Shown here in pieces: positions 56,734 to 64,000 of a stretch of DNA of 64,000 nt. The notes beneath the pieces are model-generated. The model was not told the DNA's origin. It worked only from the letters and a program-made list of their open reading frames with translations, and did not search any database. A program made the translations under genes and the position numbers. Numbering within the stretch: position 1 is the first letter of the stretch; each line of letters starts with the position of its first letter. This stretch comes from JAFGBI01 sp964480725 (lineage in GTDB: Bacteria; Myxococcota_A; Polyangia; Polyangiales; Polyangiaceae): assembly GCA_964480725.1 (NCBI GenBank), contig CAYZQO010000013.1:1-64000 (forward strand). Reading direction: 5' to 3'.

Positions 56734-59595
56734 CTACCCTTTCACTCGCGGAGGCGACACCGAGTCGCTGCCAGTGCCCGAGGAGCGATCCGAGCGGTGC
56801 GGCTCCGAGGAGTCGAGCTCGCGGTGCAGCAGGATGGACACCCGCTCGAAGTGCTCGTGGATTTCCTTGGCTCGCTCCTCCATTCTCGCCCCGTCGCCCC
56901 CCTCCGCCGCGAACTGCATGGCCTCCGCCAGTTTCGCGAGCACCTCGGCGCCAACGGCGAGGCAGCTCCCCTTCAGTTTGTGGGCGCGATCCCGGATTCG
57001 CGTGGAGTCCGCGGCCGCGACGGCCGCGTCGAGCTCGACCAAGATCTCCGGAGTGCGCGCCAGAAAGAGGCTGGAGAGGCGCGGGGACCGCTCGAGCTCG
57101 AGATCGAGCTCCACCGGCGCGTGCGACGGCGCCTCCTCCTCGGGCGGAGGGACGACCTCGGCCGGCTCGCTGGGCGGCGTGGAGTCGCCGCTGGTCGTCG
57201 CGTACCGCTCCAGCATCTTCTCGAGCGAGTGGGGCTTGAGCGGCTTGGAGAGATAGTCGTCCATGCCGGCACTGAGGACCTTGTCGCGCTCGCCCGCCAT
57301 CGCGTGCGCCGTCAGCGCGATGATCGGCGTGTGGTGGCGGTCGCCCTCCCAGGCCCTGATCTCTCGGGTAGCGGTGTACCCATCCATCACCGGCATCTGA
57401 CAGTCCATCAGGACCGCCGCGTACTGCCGCTGCTTCACCATCCGCACGGCCTCGCTGCCGTCCCCGGCGACGTCGGCCTCGTAGCCCGCGAACTCTACCT
57501 GCTCGAGGGCGACGAACTGGTTCGTCTCGTTGTCATCGACGATGAGAATACGTCCCCGGGCCCGCCTTCGCCCGCGGGCCTGTGGGCCCGGAGTCCGCGC
57601 TTGCGCGCGCGGATCACCGGTGAAGGCGTGCAGGATGCACTCGTACAGCTCGGAGAGTCGGAGCGGCTTGGTCACCTGGGCGGCGACCTCCTTCTCGACC
57701 TCGGTCAGGGTCGCCGTCTCGCCGAGCTGCGTCAGCACGATGAGCGGAAGCTTGCGCGCGGCGGGGATCTGGCGCAGTTGCTTGACGAAGGACTCGATGG
57801 CGACGTCCCGCAAGCGGGCGCCGACCACGACCAGGTCGAACGCTCGGTCGCCCGTCGCCTTCCGCATCTCGTCGAGGGCGGGGAGCCCGTCGTGGTGGAC
57901 GCTGCAGGTCAGGCCCCACGCCGTCATGTGCTCCTCGATGATGCGGCACCAGCGTCGGCTCGCCTCGACGACGAGCGCCCGATGCCCGGTCGGAAAGGCC
58001 AGCAGCGACGGTCGCCCGGGCGCGTTCGACGCGGAAACCTTCATCGTGAACCAGAAGGTGCTGCCCACGCCTCGCTCGCTCTTCACGCCGATCTGGCCGC
58101 CCATCATCTCCACCAGGCGCTTCGAGATGACCAGTCCGAGGCCCGTGCCGCCGTGGCGCCGCACCAAGGAGCCATCCACCTGGGAGAACGCCTCGAACAG
58201 ACGCTGCTGATCCGCCTCGCTGATCCCGACTCCGGCGTCCTGGACCACGGTGCGCACCACGATCCCGTCGGCACCCCGCGAGTCGACGGAGACATCGACG
58301 AAGATCTCGCCGTCGTCCGAGAACTTGACCGAATTCCCCACCAGATTGTTGAGGATCTGGCGGTAACGGTCGGGGTCGCCGGTGACCGCGTGCGGGATCT
58401 CCGGATCGCAGCGATAGACGAGCTCGATGCCCTTGTCGTGCGCGCGTCCGGCCTGTAGCTCGGCGACCTCCTGCACGACGCTCATGGGGTCGAAGGGAAC
58501 CGATTGGAGGGTGTACTTGCCCGCCTCCATCTTGGAGAAATCGAGGACGTCGTTGATGATGGTGAGCAGGGCGCCGGCGGATGCGTCGATGGTCTCCGCA
58601 TAGCGCCGGAGCTTGCTCTCCAGCGGCATGCGCAAAATGAGCCGGATGATCCCGGTGATGCCGTTCATCGGCGTCCGGATCTCGTGGCTCATGTTGGCCA
58701 CGAACTCGCTCTTCAGCCGGGACGCTTCGAGGGCCGCCTCCATCGCCTCGCTCAACCGGCGCATGGCCTCCTCGTTGGCCACCTGCATCTGGTTGAACGC
58801 GTCAGCCAGGACCTGGAGCTCATCCGTGGTGTCCACGTCGACCCGCACCCCGGCCTCGCCCGCTGCGATTCGCTGCGACGCCTCGGTCAGGCTCTGCAGC
58901 GGTCGAACGATGCGGGACGCCGCACGACTGACCAGGAAGGAGCCCACCAGGGTGACCAGGATCACGTCCAGCGCGATCCAGAGCAGGGTGTTGCGGAGGG
59001 TCGCGCGCGACTCCTCGCGGACCTGCGCCAGCGCCGCCTGCAGGGGCGCCGTGCTGAACCCGTAGCGGAGCATGCCGACGACCTCGGTGCCGTCGGTCAC
59101 CGGCCGGGAAACCTCGAGCACCGGCTGTCCGAACTGGATCACCTCCCGTTGGCTCGGCTCGCTGCTGCTCCAGCTCCCCGCGGGCAGCGAGATCTCCTGC
59201 CATTGCGCCAGGATCGCGCGTGTGTCGTCCGGATCCAGCTGCCGCGTGCTCGGCGATGCGTACGCCCAGGGCGTCCCCTCGGCGGAGACGAAGACTCCGT
59301 AGATGACCTCCGAGTCGCCGACGACCGTCTGCTGGACGACCTGCTGGACGTCGGTGAAGGCGTTCTCGGCGACGAGCCCGCGCAACGCGAGGGCATGGCT
59401 GTCCGCGGTGACTCGGGCCTTGTCGGCGATGCCGGTCCGCACCTGCGCTTCGATTTCGGTCAGTCGCTGCTGCTCCGTCTGGGCGTTCACCCAGGCGACG
59501 CCGACGAGGGTGGTGATCCCGACGAGGCAGAGGGCCGCGACGACGATCGCCTGGAGCTTTCCGCGGAGGGAGCGGGTTCTTCCTTGGGCTGTCAT
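56734..59595 (-). CDS. Hybrid sensor histidine kinase with two receivers and Hpt domain
   Basis: A 953-residue BarA-like kinase. Two membrane helices (about 15-37 and 203-225) enclose a periplasmic sensor domain of about 160 residues. HAMP, HisKA with His304 (MSHEIRTPMNG) and ATPase (LVGNSVKFSDDG, DAGVGI, GTGLGLVIS) follow. Receiver 1 has Gly592 where the phospho Asp should be. Receiver 2 has Asp731 and Lys784. The Hpt domain has His872. Phosphate should flow His304, Asp731, His872. The receiver gene 60.0 kb upstream overlaps by ATGA. Confidence 0.93.
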   Translation of the reverse strand: MTAQGRTRSLRGKLQAIVVAALCLVGITTLVGVAWVNAQTEQQRLTEIEAQVRTGIADKARVTADSHALALRGLVAENAFTDVQQVVQQTVVGDSEVIYGVFVSAEGTPWAYASPSTRQLDPDDTRAILAQWQEISLPAGSWSSSEPSQREVIQFGQPVLEVSRPVTDGTEVVGMLRYGFSTAPLQAALAQVREESRATLRNTLLWIALDVILVTLVGSFLVSRAASRIVRPLQSLTEASQRIAAGEAGVRVDVDTTDELQVLADAFNQMQVANEEAMRRLSEAMEAALEASRLKSEFVANMSHEIRTPMNGITGIIRLILRMPLESKLRRYAETIDASAGALLTIINDVLDFSKMEAGKYTLQSVPFDPMSVVQEVAELQAGRAHDKGIELVYRCDPEIPHAVTGDPDRYRQILNNLVGNSVKFSDDGEIFVDVSVDSRGADGIVVRTVVQDAGVGISEADQQRLFEAFSQVDGSLVRRHGGTGLGLVISKRLVEMMGGQIGVKSERGVGSTFWFTMKVSASNAPGRPSLLAFPTGHRALVVEASRRWCRIIEEHMTAWGLTCSVHHDGLPALDEMRKATGDRAFDLVVVGARLRDVAIESFVKQLRQIPAARKLPLIVLTQLGETATLTEVEKEVAAQVTKPLRLSELYECILHAFTGDPRAQARTPGPQARGRRRARGRILIVDDNETNQFVALEQVEFAGYEADVAGDGSEAVRMVKQRQYAAVLMDCQMPVMDGYTATREIRAWEGDRHHTPIIALTAHAMAGERDKVLSAGMDDYLSKPLKPHSLEKMLERYATTSGDSTPPSEPAEVVPPPEEEAPSHAPVELDLELERSPRLSSLFLARTPEILVELDAAVAAADSTRIRDRAHKLKGSCLAVGAEVLAKLAEAMQFAAEGGDGARMEERAKEIHEHFERVSILLHRELDSSEPHRSDRSSGTGSDSVSPPRVKG

Positions 59596-60020
59596 GGGCT
59601 GCCGGCTCGGTTGCGGGAGGGTGGGGGGCCGTGGAATGCGCCCTTGCGGCGCAGGAAGGCCGAGGTGACGGTGGTGACCAGGTGGGTGCGGATCTGACCC
59701 TTCTGTACGACGGCGTCCGCGTCCGCGGCCGCGGCCAGGGGCGTGAGCTCGTGCAGCGGCCGGCTCGACACGAGCACGATCCCGAGCTTGGAACCGCGCG
59801 GGTTCTGCCGCAGCAAACGGGCGAGCTTGTCCCCGCTGATGTCGGGCAGCATCACGTCTACGACCACGACGTCGATCTGGTGCTCGGCGATCATCCGGGT
59901 CGCGCCGATCGCAGATGGCAAATCGAACACGGTGTGGCCGCCGCGCTCGAGGGTGCTCATCAGGAGTTCGCGCGCCACGTCGTCATCGTCGATGACCAGT
60001 ACGCGGATTTGCTCAGCCAT
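59592..60020 (-). CDS. Single-domain response regulator
   Basis: A 142-residue receiver: acidic DDDD at 11-14, phospho-acceptor Asp55 (VVVDVMLPD), and Lys107. No output domain is present, so it acts by protein contact, like CheY or Spo0F. It is the first gene of the operon with the hybrid kinase (ATGA overlap) and is a likely acceptor from its Hpt domain. Confidence 0.9.
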   Translation of the reverse strand: MAEQIRVLVIDDDDVARELLMSTLERGGHTVFDLPSAIGATRMIAEHQIDVVVVDVMLPDISGDKLARLLRQNPRGSKLGIVLVSSRPLHELTPLAAAADADAVVQKGQIRTHLVTTVTSAFLRRKGAFHGPPPSRNRAGSP

Positions 60021-60109
60021 GGTCGGGGTGGGAAGCGCATCGAAGGAGCGAAGCCGGCCAGGCACCCGAGCCAGTAGAGCCAGCGGGACGCGGGGGGCGC
60101 GACGCGCGG

Positions 60110-61135
60110 CTATTCGACGATTCGGTCAACCTGCGCCAGCGCTCCTTCCTGCAGTCGGAGGCGATTTCGGGCCTGGGTGGAGTCGATGGTGATGGTGGTG
60201 GACAGCGGCAGCTGGGCGGCGGCGCCGGACGGCAGCGTCCACCCACCGTCGGCGATCTCGAAGACGAGATTCGCCGCCTGCACGCCGAGCGCGGTGTGGT
60301 CGGGCAGCACCGCGAAGGTGCCGAACGACTGCTGCGCCGACACGAGCGAGGCGGCCCCGACGATGGTGGGCCGCCAGGGGCGCTCCTCCAACCCGGGCAA
60401 CCACCCTTCGGTGATGAGGTCGGGGGTGAGCAGGCGGTCGTCGTTGAGGAGCCACAGCGCGTCGGCGTGGACCTTGGCGAGACGGATGGCGCGCCGCAGC
60501 TCGGAGATGTTGGGTTTGGCGCTGACGCGCTGCTCGACGATCGTGATCTGTTCGCGCTCGGCCAGGGTGCGCTGGCGCGCGACGAACCCCGCGAGGGGGG
60601 CGCGGAAGACGACGCCCACGCGGTCCACCGGCGACGCCACGATGCGGCGCAGGCTGGTGACGGCGGTGATCAGCGGCACCTCGTAGGCGATCCCGATGGC
60701 CCCGAGCCCCGCCAGTTCGCTCGACTCCAGGAAGGAGGTCATGACCACCACCGCGGGGAGGTGGCGGGCGGTCTGGTCGCGAAGCAACGAGTCCCGGTAC
60801 GCGGACACCGTCGGGTTGTTCATGAGCACGAGGGCGGACGGGTTGTGGCGCCGAATGCCCTCGGCGATGGCGGAGGCGTCCTCCGGGCCCTGGACCCGGA
60901 CGGCGACCAGACCGAATTCGCCGCCGAGCTCGTCGCTCAATCCCGTCCACACCTCGCGCGTCTGCGGGGTGTCCGGCATGAAGACCAACACCTTGCCTGC
61001 GCCCGGGCGGCCGGCATCCTGGCGGAGCTCCGCGTACCGGCTTCCCGAGGCTGAGGCCCGACTCGCGCCGCCGCAGCCGACGGCAGCGGCGCTCGCCGAG
61101 GCGAGGACGAGGAACTGACGCCGTGTTACCGCCAT
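60110..61135 (-). CDS. ABC-type substrate-binding lipoprotein (PF04392-like)
   Basis: A 341-residue protein that begins TRRQFLVLASASAAAVGC, a twin-Arg signal followed by a lipobox. The body matches ABC substrate-binding proteins of the TrpX/YtvP type (VLVFMPDTPQTREVWTGLSD, ISELRRAIRLAKVHADALW). It overlaps the next gene upstream by 10 nt. Again, no ABC permease is near. The twin-Arg motif may mean that it is folded before export. Confidence 0.82.
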   Translation of the reverse strand: MAVTRRQFLVLASASAAAVGCGGASRASASGSRYAELRQDAGRPGAGKVLVFMPDTPQTREVWTGLSDELGGEFGLVAVRVQGPEDASAIAEGIRRHNPSALVLMNNPTVSAYRDSLLRDQTARHLPAVVVMTSFLESSELAGLGAIGIAYEVPLITAVTSLRRIVASPVDRVGVVFRAPLAGFVARQRTLAEREQITIVEQRVSAKPNISELRRAIRLAKVHADALWLLNDDRLLTPDLITEGWLPGLEERPWRPTIVGAASLVSAQQSFGTFAVLPDHTALGVQAANLVFEIADGGWTLPSGAAAQLPLSTTITIDSTQARNRLRLQEGALAQVDRIVE

Positions 61136-61941
61136 TCGTCGACTCCGAGCGTGCGCGAGACGCCAGCCGGTAGCCGGTCGATCGCGGCCAGCACCTGGGC
61201 GCCGCCGGCGCCGATCGGACTGGCGGCGGGCAGCCCGATCCGCGTGCCGAGCTCGCGGTGCGCAAGGGTCAGTCGTGTCATGGTCTTGACCTCCGCCACC
61301 AGCCGAAGCGGCAGCACAACGGCGTCAGCGCGCTGCATCTGCAGCAGGGCGAGCAGATCCTCCACCTTGCTCACGCGCTCGACCGCTGGCGTGGCGCCGA
61401 CGACGCGGTGAACGAAGGCGGTGGTGTCGCTGCGACCGAGCAGATCGAGGGCCCCGACGGTCTTCACCTGCGCCGGATCCGGGGTGGCGCCGGCGCCGAC
61501 CAGCGCGTAGGGCTCGTCCGCCTTGCCGGCGCGCAGCCCCTGCAGCGATGGGGCGAGCCCCTTGGCAGCGAGCACGAGCGGCAGGCTCAGGATCGCGTCC
61601 TGGCCGCTGGCCAGCGCGCGGTCCACGTCGGCGATGCGCCCCACCGCCGTCACCGTGACTCCGGGAAGGACCGCTCCCAGCTCGGTCTGCAGCGCGCGCT
61701 GGGTCTGGGGCACGTGGAGGAACACCAGCAGGCGCGGCGTGCCGGCCCGGGCGGAGCGCGGCAGGAGCATCGAGGCCAGCGTTACTGCGGCCGCGCCCAT
61801 CGCGTAGAGCCGCGAGCGCGACGGCCCGTTCCCGAACCCGGAGGGCGCGACTGGCAGCGCCGACGGGGGCGCGGACGACGGGGTCTTGGGTTGACGGGGC
61901 ATGGGAGGCGAGGTCGCGACGTTCGAAAGCTCACGCGACAT
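61126..61941 (-). CDS. Exported periplasmic binding-like protein
   Basis: A 271-residue protein. A hydrophilic N-terminus of about 45 residues precedes a hydrophobic export signal (AMGAAAVTLASMLLPRSARA-G). The mature part is an alpha/beta binding fold (LLVFLHVPQTQRALQTELG, GQDAILSLPLVLAAKG). It is the first gene before the ABC-type protein, coupled by 10 nt overlap. ATG 61941 has TACACT 9 nt upstream. Confidence 0.65.
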   Translation of the reverse strand: MSRELSNVATSPPMPRQPKTPSSAPPSALPVAPSGFGNGPSRSRLYAMGAAAVTLASMLLPRSARAGTPRLLVFLHVPQTQRALQTELGAVLPGVTVTAVGRIADVDRALASGQDAILSLPLVLAAKGLAPSLQGLRAGKADEPYALVGAGATPDPAQVKTVGALDLLGRSDTTAFVHRVVGATPAVERVSKVEDLLALLQMQRADAVVLPLRLVAEVKTMTRLTLAHRELGTRIGLPAASPIGAGGAQVLAAIDRLPAGVSRTLGVDEWR

Positions 61942-61950
61942 CAACGTCTG

Positions 61951-61980
61951 AGTGTAACCCTTCACCACGGAGACTCGCAA
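61951..61980 (-). promoter_or_regulatory. Likely promoter of the binding-protein/kinase operon
   Basis: On the minus strand TTGCGA (61980-61975), 18 nt, TACACT (61956-61951), then 9 nt to ATG 61941. It is the best -35/-10 pair near this operon. Confidence 0.5.
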
Positions 61981-62065
61981 GGCTCCGATTGCGGCATGGA
62001 CATCGATTCGGTAGGCGCAGGTGGGTGATCGGAGGCCAATCGGTGAGCGCTCGGTCCTTTCGTCG

Positions 62066-62104
62066 ATTCTGCCGGTTCATTCTGCCGGTTTATTCCGCCG
62101 GTTT
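62066..62104 (+). repeat. 13-bp tandem repeat, three units
   Basis: ATTCTGCCGGTTC, ATTCTGCCGGTTT and ATTCCGCCGGTTT follow without gap. The unit is close to one DNA helical turn plus, so a row of protein sites is possible. Confidence 0.75.
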
Positions 62105-62131
62105 GTTCTGCTCGTCGCACGGGGGGCTGGA

Positions 62132-62159
62132 CGAGGCTCGCTCACCGAGGCTCGCTGAC
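62132..62159 (+). repeat. 14-bp direct repeat, two units
   Basis: CGAGGCTCGCTCAC and CGAGGCTCGCTGAC are adjacent, differing in one base, followed by CGAG. Confidence 0.7.
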
Positions 62160-62246
62160 CGAGCAGTTGCTCGGCTCGGGATCGGCGTTGCTCATGGCGT
62201 TATTGCTGTGGCGAATCCTGGTGAGTCTCTCTTCTGGATTGGGGGG

Positions 62247-62261
62247 TGACGATTATCGTCA
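62247..62261. promoter_or_regulatory. Palindrome TGACGATTATCGTCA, candidate operator
   Basis: A perfect 7-1-7 palindrome, about 160 nt upstream of the TonB receptor start. It is AT-richer than its surroundings, as regulator sites often are. It does not match a Fur box. Confidence 0.45.
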
Positions 62262-62421
62262 GTCGATCCCACGTGGCTTGCGTGCGCTCGCGCGCTGCTG
62301 GCATGGACTAGTCTCGCTAGCGTCTGTATGCTCGACGTACACTGCCTCGACTGGGCTCACCCTGGCTCGGTGTGGTGCGCACGGTGCGGTGCCACGGGCC
62401 CCGCCCACCAAGAGCGATCCG

Positions 62422-64000
62422 ATGCCATCCAGATCATCGCACGTCGTCGTCGCGCTGGTCCTCGCCAGCGCTCCGGTCCTTGCTAGCACCCCGGTCCTTG
62501 CCGAGGAGCCGCCCGCGGAGTCCGACTCGGTCGCGGACGTCGACCTGGTCAAGGTGTTGAACGTCGAGGTTTCCACCGCGACCAAGACCGCCGAGGGGCT
62601 CGAGGAGGCGCCCGCCATGATCACCGTGGTGACGCGCGCCGACATCGCGCGCTGGGGCTACCAGAGCGTGGCGGAGGTCCTCCAGCACACGGTCGGGTTC
62701 TACCTCGTCGACGATCATGTCCTGCCTGACGCTGGGGTGCGCGGGATGAGCGGCGGGCTCGGCGCCGAGAGCGGTGCCATTAAGGTCATGATCGACGGGC
62801 GTTCGGTCGCCTACCGGACGACGTCGGGCAACTGGCTCGGTGTGGAGCTGATCCCGCTCGGCTCGATCGAGCAGATCGAGATCCTTCGCGGTCCGGCCTC
62901 GGCCCTCTATGGCGCTGACGCCTTCCTCGGCGTGGTCAACATCATCACGGTTCCGCCCGAGAAACTGCGCCCGATTCGGGTGCGAGGCGCGGCCGCGGTC
63001 ACCGAGTCGAACCCCGGTGGCCGCCTCGACCTGGTGGCGGGGCACCGGCTCGGTCGTTTCGACGTGCTGCTGGGTGCGGCGGTCGAGCGCACCGATCGGA
63101 GTGGTCTGGTGCTCCCGGCCGAGTCGCCCGCGCCGGACTTGCCGAGCGATATCGGCACGCGGCGCGTGGCGCTGGACCTGGAGCGCCGCTCCACGGTACT
63201 CCAGGGGCGAGTGGGCTATCGGGTGAAGGACGCCGGGGCGCTCGTCCTCAGCGCCTACGGCTCAACCGTGCGGCGAGGCGGCGACTTCGCGCACTGGGTG
63301 CAGCTCACCAACGAGACCGACGACCAGGGACGCGCGGTGGGGACCCAGATCGGGCTCCAGCAGCTGCGGCTGAACCTCGACGGGAGCGTGCGCGCGACCC
63401 CGCAGTTGGAGTTCGCGCTAGGCAGTACGTACTTTCAGGGCGGGTTGCTCGACGCCGATCGGATCGAGATCGGAAGCGACTTCTTCTACGGCGAGCGCGA
63501 CGAGTCCTACCGAGGGGTCGACTCGACCGTCGAGGCGCGCTGGACCCCCGGGAAGCGACTGAACGCGATCGTGGGCGTCGAGGCCGTCTATGATCACGAG
63601 GAGATCGGCGCGCCGCGTCGCATCAACCGGAGCACCGGGGACGTGGTGGCGGTCGGCGAGGCCGGTGGCGCCGCCGAGGGCGTGGACCTCACCAACGTGG
63701 GCGCCTTCCTGAGCGTGAACGCGCGACTCTGGGATCCGTGGCTGAAACTCACGGGCGGCGCTCGGTACGACCGGCACAGCCACTACGGGGACCAGATCAG
63801 CGGCCGGGTGGGCGCCGTGTCGCGGTGGTCCCCGGCGGTGGTTTCGAAGCTCCTCTTCGGCAGCGCCTTCAAAGCCCCGTCCCCGTACCTGCTCTACGCG
63901 TTTCCGCTGCGCGTGGGCGACGTCGTCGGGAATGCGGATCTCGAACCGCAGCTGGTCCGCACGGTGGAGTACCAGCTCTCGGTCGTTCCCGGTCGAGCCT
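62422..64000 (+). CDS. TonB-dependent outer-membrane receptor (partial, cut by window end)
   Basis: The first 526 codons of a receptor. A signal peptide (VVVALVLASAPVLA) is followed by the plug domain: VSTATKTAEGLEEAPAMITV, GSIEQIEILRGPASALYGAD and FLGVVNIIT. Barrel strands follow to the end. The plug motif is typical of the siderophore, cobalamin and saccharide receptors; the ligand is not shown. ATG 62422 is the first start in frame after the regulatory region. It faces the binding-protein/kinase operon and is probably its target. Confidence 0.9.
   Translation, partial: MPSRSSHVVVALVLASAPVLASTPVLAEEPPAESDSVADVDLVKVLNVEVSTATKTAEGLEEAPAMITVVTRADIARWGYQSVAEVLQHTVGFYLVDDHVLPDAGVRGMSGGLGAESGAIKVMIDGRSVAYRTTSGNWLGVELIPLGSIEQIEILRGPASALYGADAFLGVVNIITVPPEKLRPIRVRGAAAVTESNPGGRLDLVAGHRLGRFDVLLGAAVERTDRSGLVLPAESPAPDLPSDIGTRRVALDLERRSTVLQGRVGYRVKDAGALVLSAYGSTVRRGGDFAHWVQLTNETDDQGRAVGTQIGLQQLRLNLDGSVRATPQLEFALGSTYFQGGLLDADRIEIGSDFFYGERDESYRGVDSTVEARWTPGKRLNAIVGVEAVYDHEEIGAPRRINRSTGDVVAVGEAGGAAEGVDLTNVGAFLSVNARLWDPWLKLTGGARYDRHSHYGDQISGRVGAVSRWSPAVVSKLLFGSAFKAPSPYLLYAFPLRVGDVVGNADLEPQLVRTVEYQLSVVPGRA

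Larger units (their letters stand above)
61942..62421. other. 480-nt divergent regulatory region
   Basis: It separates the binding-protein operon and the TonB receptor gene. It contains the promoter of the minus operon, a 13-bp triple tandem repeat, a 14-bp double repeat and a 15-bp palindrome, each listed separately. I see no gene. Confidence 0.6.

Overview
The window is very GC-rich (roughly 70 % or more by eye) and reads like a chromosomal segment of a myxobacterium or close relative (Myxococcota). The reasons are the number and type of signalling proteins (three Ser/Thr kinases, one with the HRDIS loop common in myxobacterial kinases, three histidine kinases, FHA/DUF4388 and GAF/DUF4388 proteins), the many lipoproteins with low-complexity linkers or CDPxTG repeats, and the AAA/TPR-fused kinase. 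There is no rRNA, tRNA or other marker that would name the genus. The sequence holds one 100-N assembly gap (32397-32496).

Layout. 0.2-7.5 kb: small basic protein, SRPBCC protein, ccmB, then a co-directional run with a metallophosphoesterase-like protein, nadD, a DUF2520 protein, a membrane histidine kinase and an FHA-DUF4388 protein. 7.5-12.3 kb (minus): a kinase/AAA/TPR protein, and a SUKH-type protein translationally coupled to hisD. 12.6-18.5 kb (plus): xseA coupled to a glycogen debranching enzyme, an OmpR-type two-component pair, DUF3293. 18.6-23.1 kb: hflK-hflC, a PDZ-like protein, yggX, a TerB-like protein, a TetR regulator. 23.1-28.6 kb: a secreted trypsin-like protease fused to a beta-rich domain, a lipoprotein, an FadB-like protein whose active sites look destroyed, a coiled-coil membrane protein. 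28.6-36.0 kb: an accessory-looking stretch with an 853-residue degenerate NTPase-like protein, a PTGG-repeat lipoprotein, an EVE-domain protein, a double DUF2791 (BrxD-like) ATPase and a pseudo-receiver. 36.2-42.4 kb: Ser/Thr kinase, archaemetzincin lipoprotein, MATE transporter, Cys-rich lipoprotein, alanine dehydrogenase. 42.5-46.7 kb: an ECF sigma operon ending in a dead esterase, plus secreted proteins. 46.8-50.0 kb: a NifX-like / DUF5320 / ferredoxin island with a divergent sigma54 activator. 50.1-54.0 kb: DUF4388, GAF and Ser/Thr kinase genes. 54.2-64.0 kb: four periplasmic binding proteins, a hybrid histidine kinase with Hpt, a receiver protein and a TonB-dependent receptor cut by the window end.

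Three things stand out beyond the gene list. First, a dispersed 120-165 bp intergenic element with conserved ends and a conserved hairpin whose arms differ but still pair between copies occurs six times (18.5, 31.5, 37.6, 40.1, 42.5, 47.4 kb). Second, about ten genes have a TANNNT hexamer 6-9 nt before the start codon and no Shine-Dalgarno sequence, which suggests leaderless transcripts. Third, the 54-64 kb cluster has several solute-binding proteins and a sensor kinase but no ABC permease or ATPase inside the window, so it looks like an envelope sensing and outer-membrane uptake system rather than a transporter. Pseudo-enzymes are frequent (FadB-like, esterase-like, two receivers, half of the double ATPase).
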